From contig FREY01000004.1 of the NCBI GenBank assembly GCA_900143635.1, positions 124,001 through 188,000 on the forward strand: DNA of 64,000 nt, given 5' to 3'. The notes below the pieces were generated by a model, which was given only the letters and a program-made list of their open reading frames with translations, had not been told where the DNA came from and did no database searches. The position numbers were made by a program, and so were the translations under genes. This stretch comes from Rhodobacteraceae bacterium Alg231-04 (GTDB lineage: Bacteria; Pseudomonadota; Alphaproteobacteria; Rhodobacterales; Rhodobacteraceae). This document shows, in pieces, positions 52,924 to 63,348 of the stretch (position 1 is the first letter of the stretch; the number at the start of each line of letters is the position of its first letter).

Positions 52924-53700
52924 ATGGACTACAAGGAAATTTCCTATCTGCTGGCAGATGGGCTGGCGGTTATTACGCTGAACCGCCCGGACAAGATGAA
53001 CGCTCTGAACAGCCAGATGCGCGCCGAAATCACCCATGCGGTGAAACAGGCAGGCGGCCAGGCGCGGGCTGTGGTGATCACCGGTACCGGCAAGGCCTTC
53101 TGCTCGGGTCAGGATCTGGCAGATGCCAGCAACGGGAGCGAGATCGATCTGGAGCGTACCCTACGGGATGAATATATCCCGATGGTCAATGCGATCCATG
53201 ACTGCCCGGTTCCCACCATTGCGGCCGTCAATGGCCCGGCGGCCGGGGCAGGCGCCAGTCTGGCGCTGGCGGCAGATGTCTGCATCGCGGCTGAGAACGC
53301 CTTTTTCATGCAGGCCTTTTCCCGCATCGGGCTGATCCCGGATGCAGGCGGCTCCTGGTTCCTACCGCGTCAGGTGGGCATGGCCAAGGCCATGGGGGCC
53401 GCGCTGTTTGCCGATAAGATCACCGCACAACAAGCCAGCGACTGGGGCATGATCTGGGAGTCTGTTCCCGACGCCGACTTCGACAACCATTGGCGCGCCC
53501 GTGCCGCCTATCTGGCCAAGGGGCCAACGCAGGCGTTCAAATCCATCAAGCAGACATTCCGCACCAGCCTCGACAATTCCCTGTCCGAACAGCTGTCCGC
53601 CGAGGCGCATATGCAGGGTGAGTGCGGCAAGTCGCGCGACTTCATGGAAGGTGTGACTGCCTTCATGGAAAAACGCCCCGCGAAATTCGAGGGGCGCTGA
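52924..53700 (+). CDS. Enoyl-CoA hydratase/isomerase family protein (PaaG-like)
   Basis: A 258-residue crotonase-fold enzyme. GKAFCSGQDLAD near 58-69 and AAVNGPAAGAGASLALAAD near 99-117 form the CoA oxyanion site, and IPDAGGSWFLPRQVG near 138-152 is typical of PaaG, the ring-opening isomerase of phenylacetate breakdown. I cannot assign PaaG firmly, since many enoyl-CoA isomerases look alike and no other paa genes lie nearby. I start at the ATG at 52924 with GAGGG upstream; a TTG at 52921 adds one residue. Confidence 0.87.
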   Translation: MDYKEISYLLADGLAVITLNRPDKMNALNSQMRAEITHAVKQAGGQARAVVITGTGKAFCSGQDLADASNGSEIDLERTLRDEYIPMVNAIHDCPVPTIAAVNGPAAGAGASLALAADVCIAAENAFFMQAFSRIGLIPDAGGSWFLPRQVGMAKAMGAALFADKITAQQASDWGMIWESVPDADFDNHWRARAAYLAKGPTQAFKSIKQTFRTSLDNSLSEQLSAEAHMQGECGKSRDFMEGVTAFMEKRPAKFEGR

Positions 53701-53732
53701 CCACCGCGTTGCTAACTGTGCGAAACAAAAAG

Positions 53733-53769
53733 GGCCCCCGGGGCAGAAATGCGCCGGGGGCCTTTCTAT
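53733..53769. terminator. Terminator between the hydratase and RTX genes
   Basis: GGCCCCCGG (53733-53741) pairs with CCGGGGGCC (53754-53762) with a T-run after and an A-run before. It can stop transcription from the hydratase side and from the RTX gene on the other strand. Confidence 0.85.
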
Positions 53770-53789
53770 TCATTCAGCCGAGGGCTTGA

Positions 53790-54812
53790 TCAGACCGCTT
53801 CAAGGAAAATTTCGGCCGCCGTCAGGTCCTTGCCATTGGCCACGCTGAGTACGTGCTGACCGTTGATCATTACAAAGGCGGTGTTATCGCCTTGCAAATC
53901 AACCGTTACAGTCGGCGCCGCTCCACTGCTTTCATAGGCCAGAACCAAAGCGTCCTCGCTCGCGTCATAATCGGTCACGGTGACGGCCTCTGCACCGGCA
54001 TCCATCGACGAGGTCATGACAAGCGTCAGATCGCTGCCTGCACCACCCGTTACCGTGTCTCCGGCACCGGCGATCAACCAGTCATCCCCATCGCCGCCGT
54101 CCAATACATCCGCCTCACTGCTGTCTTCGGTGACATCGACAGAAAGGTCATCCTGATCAAGAATATTGGCGCCGTAGCGGCCAAAGACCAGATCTTTGCT
54201 GATCAGTTCGCGGTTGAAAACATCCGCACCATCGATCCGGTCGTTGCCGTCGCCGCCTGACAGGGTGTCAGCGCCGGTGGAGCCGACCAGGTAGTCACTG
54301 CCTTCACCGCCCTCAAGCAAGTCATCACCGGCACCGCCCTGCAGCAAGTCATCGCCTTCGCCGCCGTCCAGCGTGTCATCCCCAGATCCACCGCCGAGCA
54401 CATCCCAGCCGCCTTCGCCGACCAGATTGTCGTCGCCTTCACCGCCGCGCAGAATGTCATCCCCAGCGCCTGCCTTGATGATATCGGCGCCCAGGTTGCC
54501 TTCGATATTGTCGATGCCTTCACCGCCGGTGATGGTGTCGTCTCCGTCGCCGCCAAAGATCAGATCATCGCCATCTTGGCCGGAAATAAGGTCGTCGGAA
54601 CCGTTGCCATACAGCGTGTCATCACCGCCCAGACCATCCAACATGTCGGCGTCATCGCTGCCTTCAAGCAGATCGTTTCCTTCGGTGCCGGTGTATTCGT
54701 TGCGCGGTTCGATCTCTGGGTTGTCCGTATCTCCGCCCGTGTCACTGTCGTCATCGAACAGTGCGATGAGCCCTGCAGCGGCCCCAATGGAGAGCAAGGA
54801 AATAAGAAGCAT
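53790..54812 (-). CDS. RTX calcium-binding repeat protein
   Basis: This 340-residue protein carries a block of calcium-binding nonapeptides (GGxGxDxUx) from about residue 42 to 205, with GGDGDDTITGGEG and GGEGDDLLQGGAG as clear units. An N-terminal hydrophobic segment (MLLISLLSIGAAAGLIALF, 1-19) is unusual for type I secreted RTX proteins and could be a membrane anchor or signal. The C-terminal 90 residues form strands, and no type I exporter lies nearby. Function unknown; adhesion or a surface layer role is plausible. A direct repeat lies upstream. The protein is very acidic. Confidence 0.85.
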   Translation of the reverse strand: MLLISLLSIGAAAGLIALFDDDSDTGGDTDNPEIEPRNEYTGTEGNDLLEGSDDADMLDGLGGDDTLYGNGSDDLISGQDGDDLIFGGDGDDTITGGEGIDNIEGNLGADIIKAGAGDDILRGGEGDDNLVGEGGWDVLGGGSGDDTLDGGEGDDLLQGGAGDDLLEGGEGSDYLVGSTGADTLSGGDGNDRIDGADVFNRELISKDLVFGRYGANILDQDDLSVDVTEDSSEADVLDGGDGDDWLIAGAGDTVTGGAGSDLTLVMTSSMDAGAEAVTVTDYDASEDALVLAYESSGAAPTVTVDLQGDNTAFVMINGQHVLSVANGKDLTAAEIFLEAV

Positions 54813-54907
54813 AAACTGTCATCCCAATTTGTGCCGGACACTTGGTTCGGATCGCAATTCTCGCTGCGTAGAAGTCCGGAAAGTGAAGTCGTGATAAATT
54901 TTCCCAC

Positions 54908-54972
54908 AATTAGCCGCAAATTTAATGGGCTGTCCATTGAACTCGTTTAGGTAGAGTTAATTAGCCGCAAAT
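54908..54972. repeat. 14-base direct repeat upstream of the RTX gene
   Basis: AATTAGCCGCAAAT occurs exactly at 54908-54921 and 54959-54972, 51 bases apart (about five helical turns). Both lie about 95-160 bases before the RTX start on its 5' side, in AT-rich DNA. They look like tandem regulator sites. Confidence 0.6.
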
Positions 54973-55010
54973 CGGAAACAATGGCCAAAAAAAGGCAGGA
55001 TTAAGGCAAG

Positions 55011-55044
55011 AAAAAACCCTCGCAACACCGGGGCTGCGAGGGTT
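55011..55044 (-). terminator. Terminator of gltA
   Basis: On the minus strand AACCCTCGCA and TGCGAGGGTT (55015-55044) form a ten-pair stem, followed by TTTTTTC. It lies 38 bases after the gltA stop. Confidence 0.93.
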
Positions 55045-55082
55045 GGGCCAGAGAGAGTTCTCCGGATACTTAATGGGCCGAC

Positions 55083-56378
55083 TTAGCGATTCTCAATGTC
55101 CGAATAATCGCGGGCGGTTTCGCCAAGATACAGCTGACGCGGACGACCAATCTTGTTCTGCGGATCGGCAATCATTTCTTTCCACTGCGAAATCCAGCCG
55201 ACGGTGCGCGACAGCGCGAAGATCGGTGTGAACATCGATGTGGGGAAGCCCATCGCTTCGAGGATGATGCCCGAATAGAAGTCGACGTTCGGGAACAGCT
55301 TCTTCTCTTTGAAGTAGGGATCGTTGAGAGCGGTGCGTTCCAGCTCTTTGGCGACCTGCAATAGGGGGTTGTCTTCGACACCCAGCAGTTCCAGCACTTC
55401 ATCGGCGGATTGTTTCAGAACAGTCGCGCGCGGGTCGGTGTTCTTGTAGACGCGGTGGCCAAAGCCCATCAGGCGGAAGGGGTCTTCCTTGTCCTTGGCG
55501 CGGGCAATGAATTCCGGGATGCGATCGACGGAACCGATTTCCTTCAGCATCTCCAGACAGGCCTGGTTTGCGCCGCCATGTGCCGGGCCCCAGAGGCAGG
55601 CAATGCCCGCCGCGATGGCGGCAAACGGGTTCGCACCAGAAGAGGACGCCAGACGCACGGTCGAGGTCGATGCGTTCTGTTCGTGGTCCGCATGCAGGGT
55701 GAAGATCCGGTCCATCGCGCGGCTCAGGATCGGGTCGACCTGGTATTCTTCGGCCGGAACCGAGAAGCACATGTGCAGGAAGTTGGCTGCGTAATCCAGA
55801 TCGTTGCGCGGGTACACGAAGGGCTGGCCGATCGAGTATTTGTAAGCCATCGCCGCAATTGTCGGCAGCTTGGCGATCAGGCGGACAGAGGCAACTTCGC
55901 GCTGCCACGGGTCCGAAATATCGGTGGAGTCGTGGTAGAAGGCCGACATCGCACCAACGACACCCACTAGGGTTGCCATCGGGTGCGCGTCACGGCGGAA
56001 ACCGCGGAAGAAATTGTGCATCTGTTCGTGCACCATCGTGTGACGGGTCACGCGGTTTTCGAAGTCTTCCAGCTGTGTTGCGGAAGGCAGTTCGCCGTAG
56101 AGCAGCAGGTAGCAGACTTCCAGATAATGCGACTGCGAGGCCAGCTGATCGATCGGGTAACCACGGTGCAGCAATTCGCCCTTGCCGCCATCAATAAAGG
56201 TGATGGTGCTGTCGCAGCTGGCAGTCGAGGTGAAGCCGGGATCGTAGGTGAACACACCCGCTTGGGCATAAAGCTTACGGATATCAAGAACATCCGGGCC
56301 AGCCGTCGGGGAGAAAATGGGCAGCTCGTAGGATTTTCCATCCAGGCTGAGCGTCGCGGTTTTCTGTGTGTCGGTCAT
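55083..56378 (-). CDS. gltA: Citrate synthase (type II)
   Basis: The 431-residue TCA-cycle enzyme joins acetyl-CoA and oxaloacetate. Residues are in place: His and Asp in [11 protein letters not shown] near 230-240, GPAHGGANQ near 265-273, and [13 protein letters not shown] near 305-317 with the catalytic Arg region. The length and the presence of YPIDQLA fit the hexameric type II enzyme, which is NADH-inhibited in many Gram-negatives. GGAAGGG lies eight bases before the ATG. It follows gltX by 126 bases on the same strand. Confidence 0.97.
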   Translation of the reverse strand: MTDTQKTATLSLDGKSYELPIFSPTAGPDVLDIRKLYAQAGVFTYDPGFTSTASCDSTITFIDGGKGELLHRGYPIDQLASQSHYLEVCYLLLYGELPSATQLEDFENRVTRHTMVHEQMHNFFRGFRRDAHPMATLVGVVGAMSAFYHDSTDISDPWQREVASVRLIAKLPTIAAMAYKYSIGQPFVYPRNDLDYAANFLHMCFSVPAEEYQVDPILSRAMDRIFTLHADHEQNASTSTVRLASSSGANPFAAIAAGIACLWGPAHGGANQACLEMLKEIGSVDRIPEFIARAKDKEDPFRLMGFGHRVYKNTDPRATVLKQSADEVLELLGVEDNPLLQVAKELERTALNDPYFKEKKLFPNVDFYSGIILEAMGFPTSMFTPIFALSRTVGWISQWKEMIADPQNKIGRPRQLYLGETARDYSDIENR

Positions 56379-56504
56379 TAATGTCCCTTCCTGTTACAGG
56401 CACGCGGGTTGCTGGTCAGCCCCCCGGTGCGGGGCAGAGCCTGCGCGGGTCGCGCGCAAGCATCTCGTATCTGAGCAAGGTTACCCGAAAGTGAACTCTC
56501 GGGG

Positions 56505-57905
56505 TCAGCCTGCGGCGTCGCTGATACGGGCCACCGTTTCGTCACGGCCCAGAACCAACATCATGTCAAAAACTGAAGGCGTTACGGCCCGGCCCGCGAG
56601 GGCCGCCCGCAAGGGGCCGGCCAGCTTGCCGAACTTGGTTTCCTTGGCTTCTGCAAACGAGTTGAGAAGCGCCTCCAGATCATCTCTGGTCCAGCTAGCA
56701 TTTTGCAGCTGCGGCGTCAATTCACTCAGTATACCATCGGATACCGAAGCCAGGGCCTTTTCAGCCTTCGCGTCCCTCTCAAGCGGCCGGGAAGCAAGGA
56801 CAAATTGCGCTTTTTCAAGAAGTTCAGGGAAGGTGCGCGCCCGATCCTTGAGGCAATACATCGCATCTTCCAGCCCCTGCGACTGTGCGTCACTCAGCTC
56901 TGGAAGATCGGCGGCCTTCTGATAACCCTGGATTTCTTGCCGCAATGCGGCGTCATCGCTAACAGCAATATGCTGACCGCAGAGGTTTTCCAGCTTCTTG
57001 GTATCAAAACGCGCCGGGCTTTTGCCGATGCCGCCCAAATCGAACCATTCCTTTGCCTGGGCGTCGGAAAAGAACTCGTCATCTCCGTGGCTCCAGCCGA
57101 GGCGGGCGAGGTAATTGCGCATGCCCGCCGCCGGGTAGCCCATGGCCTGATACTCTTGCGCGCCAAGCGCGCCGTGGCGTTTGGACAGCTTTTTGCCATC
57201 AGCGCCATGAATCAGCGGAATATGCGCCCAGACCGGAACGTCCCAGCCCATCGCCGTATAGATCATCATCTGGCGCGCGGCATTGTTCAGGTGGTCATCA
57301 CCGCGGATCACATGGGTAACGCCCATGTCATGGTCATCGACCACAACCGCCAGCATATAGACCGGTGTGCCGTCCGAGCGCAGCAGAATCATGTCATCCA
57401 GCTGGCTGTTGCGGATGGTCACATCGCCCTGAACTTCGTCGTGGATGATGGTTTCACCATCAAGCGGCGCCTTGATGCGGATCACAAAGGGTGCATCCGG
57501 GTGGCTGTCCGCAGTGGCATCGCGCCAGGGCGACCGGTAAAGGGTCGATTTGCCCTCGGCCTTGGCCGCATCGCGGAAGGCGGCAATTTCTTCCTGAGTG
57601 GCAAAGCACTTATAGGCCTTGCCCTCGGCCAGCAGCTGGTTGGCAACCTCGGCATGACGGGCCGCGCCGTCGAACTGGCTGACCACCTCGCCGTCGTGGT
57701 CCAGCCCCAGCCATTCCATGCCCTGCAGGATCGCGGTGGTTGCTTCCGGCGTGGAGCGTTCGCGATCGGTGTCTTCGATGCGCAACAGGAACTTGCCGCC
57801 GCGGCCGCGCGCATAGAGCCAGTTGAACAATGCGGTGCGGGCACCGCCGATGTGCAGATAGCCGGTGGGAGAGGGGGCAAAGCGTGTGACGACAGGTTTG
57901 GTCAT
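56505..57905 (-). CDS. gltX: Glutamyl-tRNA synthetase
   Basis: A 466-residue class I synthetase. The HIGH-type motif is GYLHIGGAR near residues 15-23 and the KMSKS-type motif is KKLSKRHG near 238-245. A zinc-site Cys group is not evident, which fits some alphaproteobacterial forms. I start at 57905 (MTKPVVTRF); an ATG at 57914 adds three residues and has AAGG upstream, so either is possible. It is divergent from comEC with about 80 bases between starts. No terminator is obvious after it. Confidence 0.95.
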   Translation of the reverse strand: MTKPVVTRFAPSPTGYLHIGGARTALFNWLYARGRGGKFLLRIEDTDRERSTPEATTAILQGMEWLGLDHDGEVVSQFDGAARHAEVANQLLAEGKAYKCFATQEEIAAFRDAAKAEGKSTLYRSPWRDATADSHPDAPFVIRIKAPLDGETIIHDEVQGDVTIRNSQLDDMILLRSDGTPVYMLAVVVDDHDMGVTHVIRGDDHLNNAARQMMIYTAMGWDVPVWAHIPLIHGADGKKLSKRHGALGAQEYQAMGYPAAGMRNYLARLGWSHGDDEFFSDAQAKEWFDLGGIGKSPARFDTKKLENLCGQHIAVSDDAALRQEIQGYQKAADLPELSDAQSQGLEDAMYCLKDRARTFPELLEKAQFVLASRPLERDAKAEKALASVSDGILSELTPQLQNASWTRDDLEALLNSFAEAKETKFGKLAGPLRAALAGRAVTPSVFDMMLVLGRDETVARISDAAG

Positions 57906-57985
57906 GAGGGCCATTTACCTTTTGGAAACCATGTGAGGAGTAGCGTTTGAGGACTGTCTACCGAGCCGGACGGCAAGGAGCAAGC

Positions 57986-60040
57986 ATGCGCGCAATTGCG
58001 GCCCTCACGCCCTTGCTGGACGCGCAGCGAGGACATCTGTTTCCGTGGAGCCCGGTTGTGCTGGGCGCCGGGATCTCGATCTACTTTGCTTTGCCGCTGG
58101 AACCCTCCTTTGATCTATGGCTGCTTGTGTTGTCTTCTGTGGCAATCGGCGCGCTGCTGATCCGGTTTTTGCCAGCCACCCTGCGGCTGTTGGGGTGGAT
58201 GCTGCTGCTTTTTGCGCTGGGATTTGCAGCGGCGGGTCTGCGTACCTATACGCAATCGGCCCCGGCCCTGACATTTCGCTATTTCGGCCCTGTTGAGGGA
58301 CGTTTCATCGCACTGAGCCGGTCGTCGAGTGACCGCATGCGCGTCACATTGGATCAGGTCCGGCTGGACGGTGTGTCGGCGGCAAAGACCCCGGCGCAGG
58401 TCAGGCTGACCCTGCATGGCGACACCGCCCTTCCGCCGCCCGGAGCGCGGGTGATGACCACCGCCCATCTGATGCCGCCGCAAGGCCCGGCTGAACCCGG
58501 TGGTTTTGACTTTCGCCGTCATGCCTGGTTTCAGCGCCTCGGTGCGGTCGGCTATACGCGGCTGGCTGTTCTGCAGGCAGGGCAGGGGGATCGCCTGCCT
58601 TTGGAAAGCCTGCGCCAACGGGTGTCTGCGCATATCCGACAGGAAATCGCCGGGACACGCGGCGGCTTTGCTGCGGCGATAACCACCGGTGACCGCAGCG
58701 GGGTTGCCTCGGAAACACTGGATCATCTGCGCGGCAGCAATCTGGCGCATCTCTTGGCCATATCCGGCCTGCACATGGGGCTGCTGGTAGGTGTTGTTTT
58801 TGGCGGATTGCGGTTGGGCCTGTGTCTTATGCCGCCACTGGCGCTGCGGCTGCCGGTCAAGAAACTCGCCGCCGTGGGCGCGCTGCTGGCGGCGGTGGGA
58901 TATCTGGCCCTGTCCGGCGGCAATGTCGCCACCGAGCGCGCCTTCATCATGGCGGCTGTCATGCTGGGGGCGGTGCTACTGGATCATCGCGCGCTGTCGC
59001 TGCGGGCGGTGGCGTTGGCGGCGCTGATTGTTCTGCTGCGGCGACCTGAAACCCTGCTGGGGCCAGGGTTTCAGATGAGCTTTGCCGCCACAACGGCGCT
59101 GGTTGGCGTGTTTACCTGGATCCGCGATGCGGAGGTCCCGCTGGGGCCAATCTGGTTGAAACCCTTCACAGCGGCGGCGCTGTCGTCCTTTATTGCCGGT
59201 CTGGCCACAGCGCCATTTGGGGCGGCACATTTCAACATGGTGGCGCATTACGGGCTACTGGCCAATCTGCTGGCAGTTCCGGTCATGGGTGCCATTGTGA
59301 TGCCCGCAGCCGTTCTTGCGCTGGTGTTGACGCCGCTGGGTCTGGGGCAGATTGGTTGGGCGGTGATGGCGCAGGGTCTGGGCTGGATCCTTTGGGTTGC
59401 GGCTTGGGTATCCGGCATGGAAGGCGCGCGCGGCTATGTGGTGTCTCCGGACCTGGTTGTTCTGCCGCTGATTGCCGCCGGCGGGCTGGTTGCGATCCTG
59501 TGGCAGGGGCGCGGGCGCGTGGCCGGGGTGATCCCGGTCGTAGTGGCGCTGTTCATCTGGCAGGGGGCAGTGCGCCCGGCGGTTCTGATCGCAGACAGTG
59601 GTGGCTTGGTGGGGGTATTGACCCCCGAGGGGCGGGCCCTCTCCAAATCCAAAGGTGCCGGGTTCACGGCCGGCATCTGGCTGGAGAATGATGGCGATCC
59701 CGCCAATCAGCCTGAGGCCGCCAGCCGCTGGCCCGGTGGCGCGACAAAACTGCAAGTGGCCGAGGTTGCGGACACAAGGCTGATCCATGTGATCGGCAAA
59801 CGTGCCGCGGAGGAATACAACGAGTGCCGACCGGGGGTGATCACCGTCTTCACGGTGCCCAAGACCCTCAAAGGCGGCTGTTTGGTGCTTGATCCAAAAG
59901 CGCTGCGCCGCACTGGCGCTGTGCTGCTGACTGAGGAGGGTAAGCTGATCACGGCAAAAGACCGCGCCGGAGCGCGGCCCTGGACCGGGGCGGGGCCGCA
60001 GCTGCTGCCGCTGACCCGCCGCATATTGGAGGGTCAGTAG
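57986..60040 (+). CDS. comEC: ComEC/Rec2 family competence protein
   Basis: A 684-residue inner-membrane channel thought to take in single-stranded DNA during natural transformation. It has an N-terminal DUF4131 region (about 25-210), the Competence domain (about 220-495) with [19 protein letters not shown] and [11 protein letters not shown], and a C-terminal tail. I do not see the HxHxDH metallo-beta-lactamase motif that most Gram-positive forms carry. AAGGAG lies six bases before the ATG at 57986; the frame reaches 57947. Its end overlaps the convergent lexA gene by seven bases. Confidence 0.92.
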   Translation: MRAIAALTPLLDAQRGHLFPWSPVVLGAGISIYFALPLEPSFDLWLLVLSSVAIGALLIRFLPATLRLLGWMLLLFALGFAAAGLRTYTQSAPALTFRYFGPVEGRFIALSRSSSDRMRVTLDQVRLDGVSAAKTPAQVRLTLHGDTALPPPGARVMTTAHLMPPQGPAEPGGFDFRRHAWFQRLGAVGYTRLAVLQAGQGDRLPLESLRQRVSAHIRQEIAGTRGGFAAAITTGDRSGVASETLDHLRGSNLAHLLAISGLHMGLLVGVVFGGLRLGLCLMPPLALRLPVKKLAAVGALLAAVGYLALSGGNVATERAFIMAAVMLGAVLLDHRALSLRAVALAALIVLLRRPETLLGPGFQMSFAATTALVGVFTWIRDAEVPLGPIWLKPFTAAALSSFIAGLATAPFGAAHFNMVAHYGLLANLLAVPVMGAIVMPAAVLALVLTPLGLGQIGWAVMAQGLGWILWVAAWVSGMEGARGYVVSPDLVVLPLIAAGGLVAILWQGRGRVAGVIPVVVALFIWQGAVRPAVLIADSGGLVGVLTPEGRALSKSKGAGFTAGIWLENDGDPANQPEAASRWPGGATKLQVAEVADTRLIHVIGKRAAEEYNECRPGVITVFTVPKTLKGGCLVLDPKALRRTGAVLLTEEGKLITAKDRAGARPWTGAGPQLLPLTRRILEGQ

Positions 60041-60738
60041 GTGCGGATCAGACCGACAAGGCGGCCCTGCACCTTGACCTGATCTTCGGGGTAGACGCGG
60101 GTTTCGTACGCGGGGTTCGCAGCCTCCAGCGCGATGGAGCCGCCTTCGCGGAAATAGCGCTTCAGGGTTGCTTCCTGATCCTGCACCAAAGCCACAACCA
60201 CATCGCCATTGTCAGCGGAATCCGCATGGCGGATCACCACCACATCGCCATCATTGATGCCCGCTTCGATCATCGAGTCGCCCTTGACCTCGAGCGCGTA
60301 GTGTTCGCCGCCCTGTGAAATCATGCTGGTGGGCACTGCCACCTGATGCGAGGCATGGCTGATTGCCGCGATCGGCACACCGGCCGCAATGCGGCCCATG
60401 ACCGGCAGTTCAACTGCGCTGAGGGTGACGGGATCTGTATTGGCGGGCCTGATAGAGTGGTCCGGCTCATTGCCGCCACCCTGAATGATACGGGGGGTGA
60501 AACCGGCAGGCTCTCCGCCGATGCTTTCGGGCAGGCGGATGATTTCAATGGCGCGGGCGCGGTGCGCAAGGCGGCGGATGAAACCGCGTTCTTCCAGGGC
60601 TGTGATCAGCCGGTGGATGCCGGATTTGGATCGCAGATCCAACGCCGCCTTCATTTCATCAAAACTGGGCGGAACACCGTCCGACTGGAGGCGTTTGTGG
60701 ATGAATTCCAGCAATTGCAACTGCTTCTTGGTCAGCAT
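60034..60738 (-). CDS. lexA: LexA repressor
   Basis: A 234-residue SOS repressor and self-cleaving protease. An N-terminal winged helix (about 1-65; [38 protein letters not shown]) binds the box. The cleavage site is the Ala-Gly in GRIAAGVPI, and the catalytic Ser is in [10 protein letters not shown], with Lys in the later ATLKRYF. The box and promoter upstream are seen (60771-60799), so it represses itself. Its end overlaps comEC on the other strand by seven bases. It follows moeA, moaC and trpC, a known alphaproteobacterial order. Confidence 0.97.
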   Translation of the reverse strand: MLTKKQLQLLEFIHKRLQSDGVPPSFDEMKAALDLRSKSGIHRLITALEERGFIRRLAHRARAIEIIRLPESIGGEPAGFTPRIIQGGGNEPDHSIRPANTDPVTLSAVELPVMGRIAAGVPIAAISHASHQVAVPTSMISQGGEHYALEVKGDSMIEAGINDGDVVVIRHADSADNGDVVVALVQDQEATLKRYFREGGSIALEAANPAYETRVYPEDQVKVQGRLVGLIRTY

Positions 60739-60770
60739 GTCTGCTCCCTCCGTTGGGGTTGTTTTGTTTT

Positions 60771-60799
60771 GTTCTACCTGTGTTCACCTTTTGTGTCAA
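60771..60799 (-). promoter_or_regulatory. lexA promoter with LexA (SOS) box
   Basis: On the minus strand TTGACA (60794-60799), 17 bases and TAGAAC (60771-60776) form a good promoter. The box GTTC-TACCTGT-GTTC on the plus strand (60771-60785) is the alphaproteobacterial LexA site GTTC-N7-GTTC and covers the -10 and most of the spacer. LexA binding would block RNA polymerase. Confidence 0.85.
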
Positions 60800-60878
60800 C
60801 TCGCTCCCTGTGGACAAAAAAGGCGTATGACTTGCGCCACACGCCTGATGATTGAGGGGTTTTGGCAAGATGAAAGGG

Positions 60879-62051
60879 TCAGAGCGGCAAATACTGAACG
60901 GTTTCGCCTGCGGTGCGGGCCGGGTCATGCGGGAGCCGGATCAGCAGGGCGTTGGCCTCGGCCAGGACAGTCAAAAGGGAGCTGTCCTGATTGTCGAATG
61001 CCGTCAGGCGGTCGCCATCGACGCGGGCGCGCATATAGTGCTGGCGTGGACCGTTCTTTTCAACGGAGGCGGCGAGCGTTGCCTCTATTGGGGCGGCTGG
61101 CTGCGTGCCAAGACCCAGCATGGCGCGAACCATTGGGGCAATAAAGAGCGCGCCGCAAACCATTGCAGAAACAGGATTTCCCGGCAGGCCGACCATGGCC
61201 CCGCTGTTCAGCCGGCCGGCCATCAGCGGTTTTCCGGGGCGCATGGCAACCTTGTAGAAGGCGCGTTCCAGCCCGAGATCGGCGGCGACTTTGCCGACCA
61301 GATCGTGATCGCCGACCGAGGCGCCACCGATGGTGATGGCAAGGTCAGCGCCTTCTGCCAACGAGAAGGCCATTCTGAGAGAGCTTTCGGTGTCACGGGC
61401 AATAGGCAGAATGCGGGCGCGGGCACCGGCAGCCTCGAGCATGGCTTTCAGTCCGAAGGTGTTGGAGGCGATGATCTGGTCGGGGCCGGGATCGTCGCCG
61501 GGCATGACCAATTCATCCCCGGTTGAGATCAGCGCGATATCCGGCCTGCGGGTGACTGTGACATTGGGGATATTCATCGCGGCCAGCAGGGCGATATCAG
61601 AGGGCGTCAACTGGCGCGGTGCCGAAATCGAGCTGCCGACATCAAAATCACCACCGGCCGGGCGGATGTTGTGAGTTTGTGAGGGCTGATCGGTGATGGT
61701 GATCAGATCGCCACTGCGCGAGATGTCTTCCTGGATAACGACGAAATCGGCGTCGTCCGGGACCGGCGCACCGGTGAAGATCCGCACCGCCTGACCGGCG
61801 CCAACGCGGCCTTCAAACCGGTGACCGGCGGCAGATTCGCCAATCACTTTGAACATGGCGTGCAGCTCTACCTCGGCTGCCTTCATCGCATAGCCGTCCA
61901 TCGCCGAGGCGGAAAACGGTGGCTGCATTCGGCGCGCAACGGCGTCCTGCGCCAGCACCCGGCCATTGGCTTCGGACAGCGGAACGTCTTCGGTCTCCAG
62001 CGGCGAGACCAGATCCATCAGCAGGGTGCGGGCTTCTTCAACAGAGATCAT
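60879..62051 (-). CDS. moeA: Molybdopterin molybdenumtransferase MoeA
   Basis: A 390-residue enzyme that inserts molybdate into adenylated molybdopterin. Motifs are SASAMDGYA near 48-56, FTGAPVPDDADFVVIQED near 91-108, ISTGDEL near 173-179, and TIGGASVGDHD near 238-248. The gene sits between moaC and lexA on the same strand, starting one base after the moaC stop. The group trpC, moaC, moeA, lexA forms one transcription unit with moaC and trpC overlapping. Confidence 0.95.
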   Translation of the reverse strand: MISVEEARTLLMDLVSPLETEDVPLSEANGRVLAQDAVARRMQPPFSASAMDGYAMKAAEVELHAMFKVIGESAAGHRFEGRVGAGQAVRIFTGAPVPDDADFVVIQEDISRSGDLITITDQPSQTHNIRPAGGDFDVGSSISAPRQLTPSDIALLAAMNIPNVTVTRRPDIALISTGDELVMPGDDPGPDQIIASNTFGLKAMLEAAGARARILPIARDTESSLRMAFSLAEGADLAITIGGASVGDHDLVGKVAADLGLERAFYKVAMRPGKPLMAGRLNSGAMVGLPGNPVSAMVCGALFIAPMVRAMLGLGTQPAAPIEATLAASVEKNGPRQHYMRARVDGDRLTAFDNQDSSLLTVLAEANALLIRLPHDPARTAGETVQYLPL

Positions 62052-62522
62052 CTAGGCCTCGTAACGTCCAGATTTTCCGCCATCTTTCAACGTCACATGA
62101 ATGCCGCCGATGGCCATGGCCTTATCCACCGCCTTGCACATGTCATAGACGGTAAGGGCAGCGGTAGAGACAGCGGTGAGCGCCTCCATTTCAACACCGG
62201 TCTGGCCGGTGGTCTTGACTGTCGCCTCGATCTGCACGCCCGGCAGGTCCGGATCCAGCGTCAGTTCAACAGCAACTTTGGTCACCGGCAGCGGGTGGCA
62301 CAGCGGGATCAGGTCTGGGGTCTTCTTGGCGCCCATGATGCCGGCAAGCCGCGCAATCCCCAGAACATCGCCCTTTTTGGCGCGGCCTTCGCTGATGATA
62401 TCAAACGTCTCCTGCGCCATGGTCACATGCCCGGCGGCGGTGGCAATGCGCGAGGTCACGGGCTTGTCTGAGACATCAACCATATGGGCGTCGCCCTTAC
62501 CGTCAAAATGAGTGAGGGGCAT
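62052..62522 (-). CDS. moaC: Cyclic pyranopterin monophosphate synthase MoaC
   Basis: A 156-residue enzyme that forms cyclic pyranopterin monophosphate, the first stable molybdenum-cofactor precursor, with MoaA. Motifs [16 protein letters not shown] and [14 protein letters not shown] are intact, with [13 protein letters not shown] near the end. The GTG at 62525 would add one residue; the ATG at 62522 has GGAGG six bases upstream, so I use it. It overlaps the trpC stop by one base. Confidence 0.95.
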   Translation of the reverse strand: MPLTHFDGKGDAHMVDVSDKPVTSRIATAAGHVTMAQETFDIISEGRAKKGDVLGIARLAGIMGAKKTPDLIPLCHPLPVTKVAVELTLDPDLPGVQIEATVKTTGQTGVEMEALTAVSTAALTVYDMCKAVDKAMAIGGIHVTLKDGGKSGRYEA

Positions 62523-63334
62523 CACATGCCTCCTGGCATCAAGGGGTTGGCGAGCAGGCTCCGGGTGGCGCTGGCCACATCGTCCTGACGCATCAGGCTT
62601 TCGCCGATCAGGAAGCTGCGTGCGCCGTAACGGGCCATGTCGGACAGGTCTGTTGGGGTGAACAAGCCGCTTTCGCAGACAATGGTGCGGTCGGCGGGGA
62701 CCATCCGCGAGAGTTCCCGCGTTGTGTCCAGCGTGGTCTCAAAGGTTTTGAGATTGCGGTTGTTGATGCCCATCAGCGGTGATTTCAACAGGCAGGCGCG
62801 CTCCAGCTCTTCGGCGTTGTGAACCTCCAGCAGCACATCCATGCCCCACTCAAAGGCACAGGCCTCCAGTTCGGCGGCTTGCGCATCGGTGGTAGAGGCG
62901 AGGATGATCAGGATGCAGTCGGCCCCAAGGGCGCGGGCTTCGGCGACCTGATAGGTGTCATACATGAAATCCTTGCGCAGGGCGGGCAGCGCGCAGGCGT
63001 TGCGGGCCTGAACCAGGAAATCCTTCGCACCCTGAAAGCTGGGCGTATCGGTCAGCACCGAAAGGCATGTCGCACCGCCGGCTTCATAGGCTTTGGCCAG
63101 TTCGGCGGGCTCAAAATCCGGGCGGATCAACCCTTTGGAGGGCGAGGCTTTCTTGATTTCGGCGATCAGCCCATAGCCCGAACGCCCCGCCCGCATCAGG
63201 TTTTCGGCAAAACCACGTGTGGGGCTGGCCTCGCGGGCCTCGGCCTCGACCTCGCTTAGGGGTTTGGCGGCCTTGTCGGCGGCGACTTCTTCCAGCTTGT
63301 AGGCCTTGATCCGGTCCAGGGCGTTGCCGCTCAT
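62522..63334 (-). CDS. trpC: Indole-3-glycerol phosphate synthase
   Basis: This 270-residue TIM-barrel enzyme of tryptophan synthesis makes indole-3-glycerol phosphate. [13 protein letters not shown] near 58-70 carries the catalytic Lys, [12 protein letters not shown] the next, and [17 protein letters not shown] near 189-205 and [12 protein letters not shown] near 219-230 the phosphate sites. It is followed by moaC with a one-base overlap and precedes it in the cluster. The ung gene lies 14 bases upstream. trpD and trpG, which often precede trpC, are not adjacent. Confidence 0.96.
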   Translation of the reverse strand: MSGNALDRIKAYKLEEVAADKAAKPLSEVEAEAREASPTRGFAENLMRAGRSGYGLIAEIKKASPSKGLIRPDFEPAELAKAYEAGGATCLSVLTDTPSFQGAKDFLVQARNACALPALRKDFMYDTYQVAEARALGADCILIILASTTDAQAAELEACAFEWGMDVLLEVHNAEELERACLLKSPLMGINNRNLKTFETTLDTTRELSRMVPADRTIVCESGLFTPTDLSDMARYGARSFLIGESLMRQDDVASATRSLLANPLMPGGM

Positions 63335-63348
63335 GCGTGGCTCTCCGT

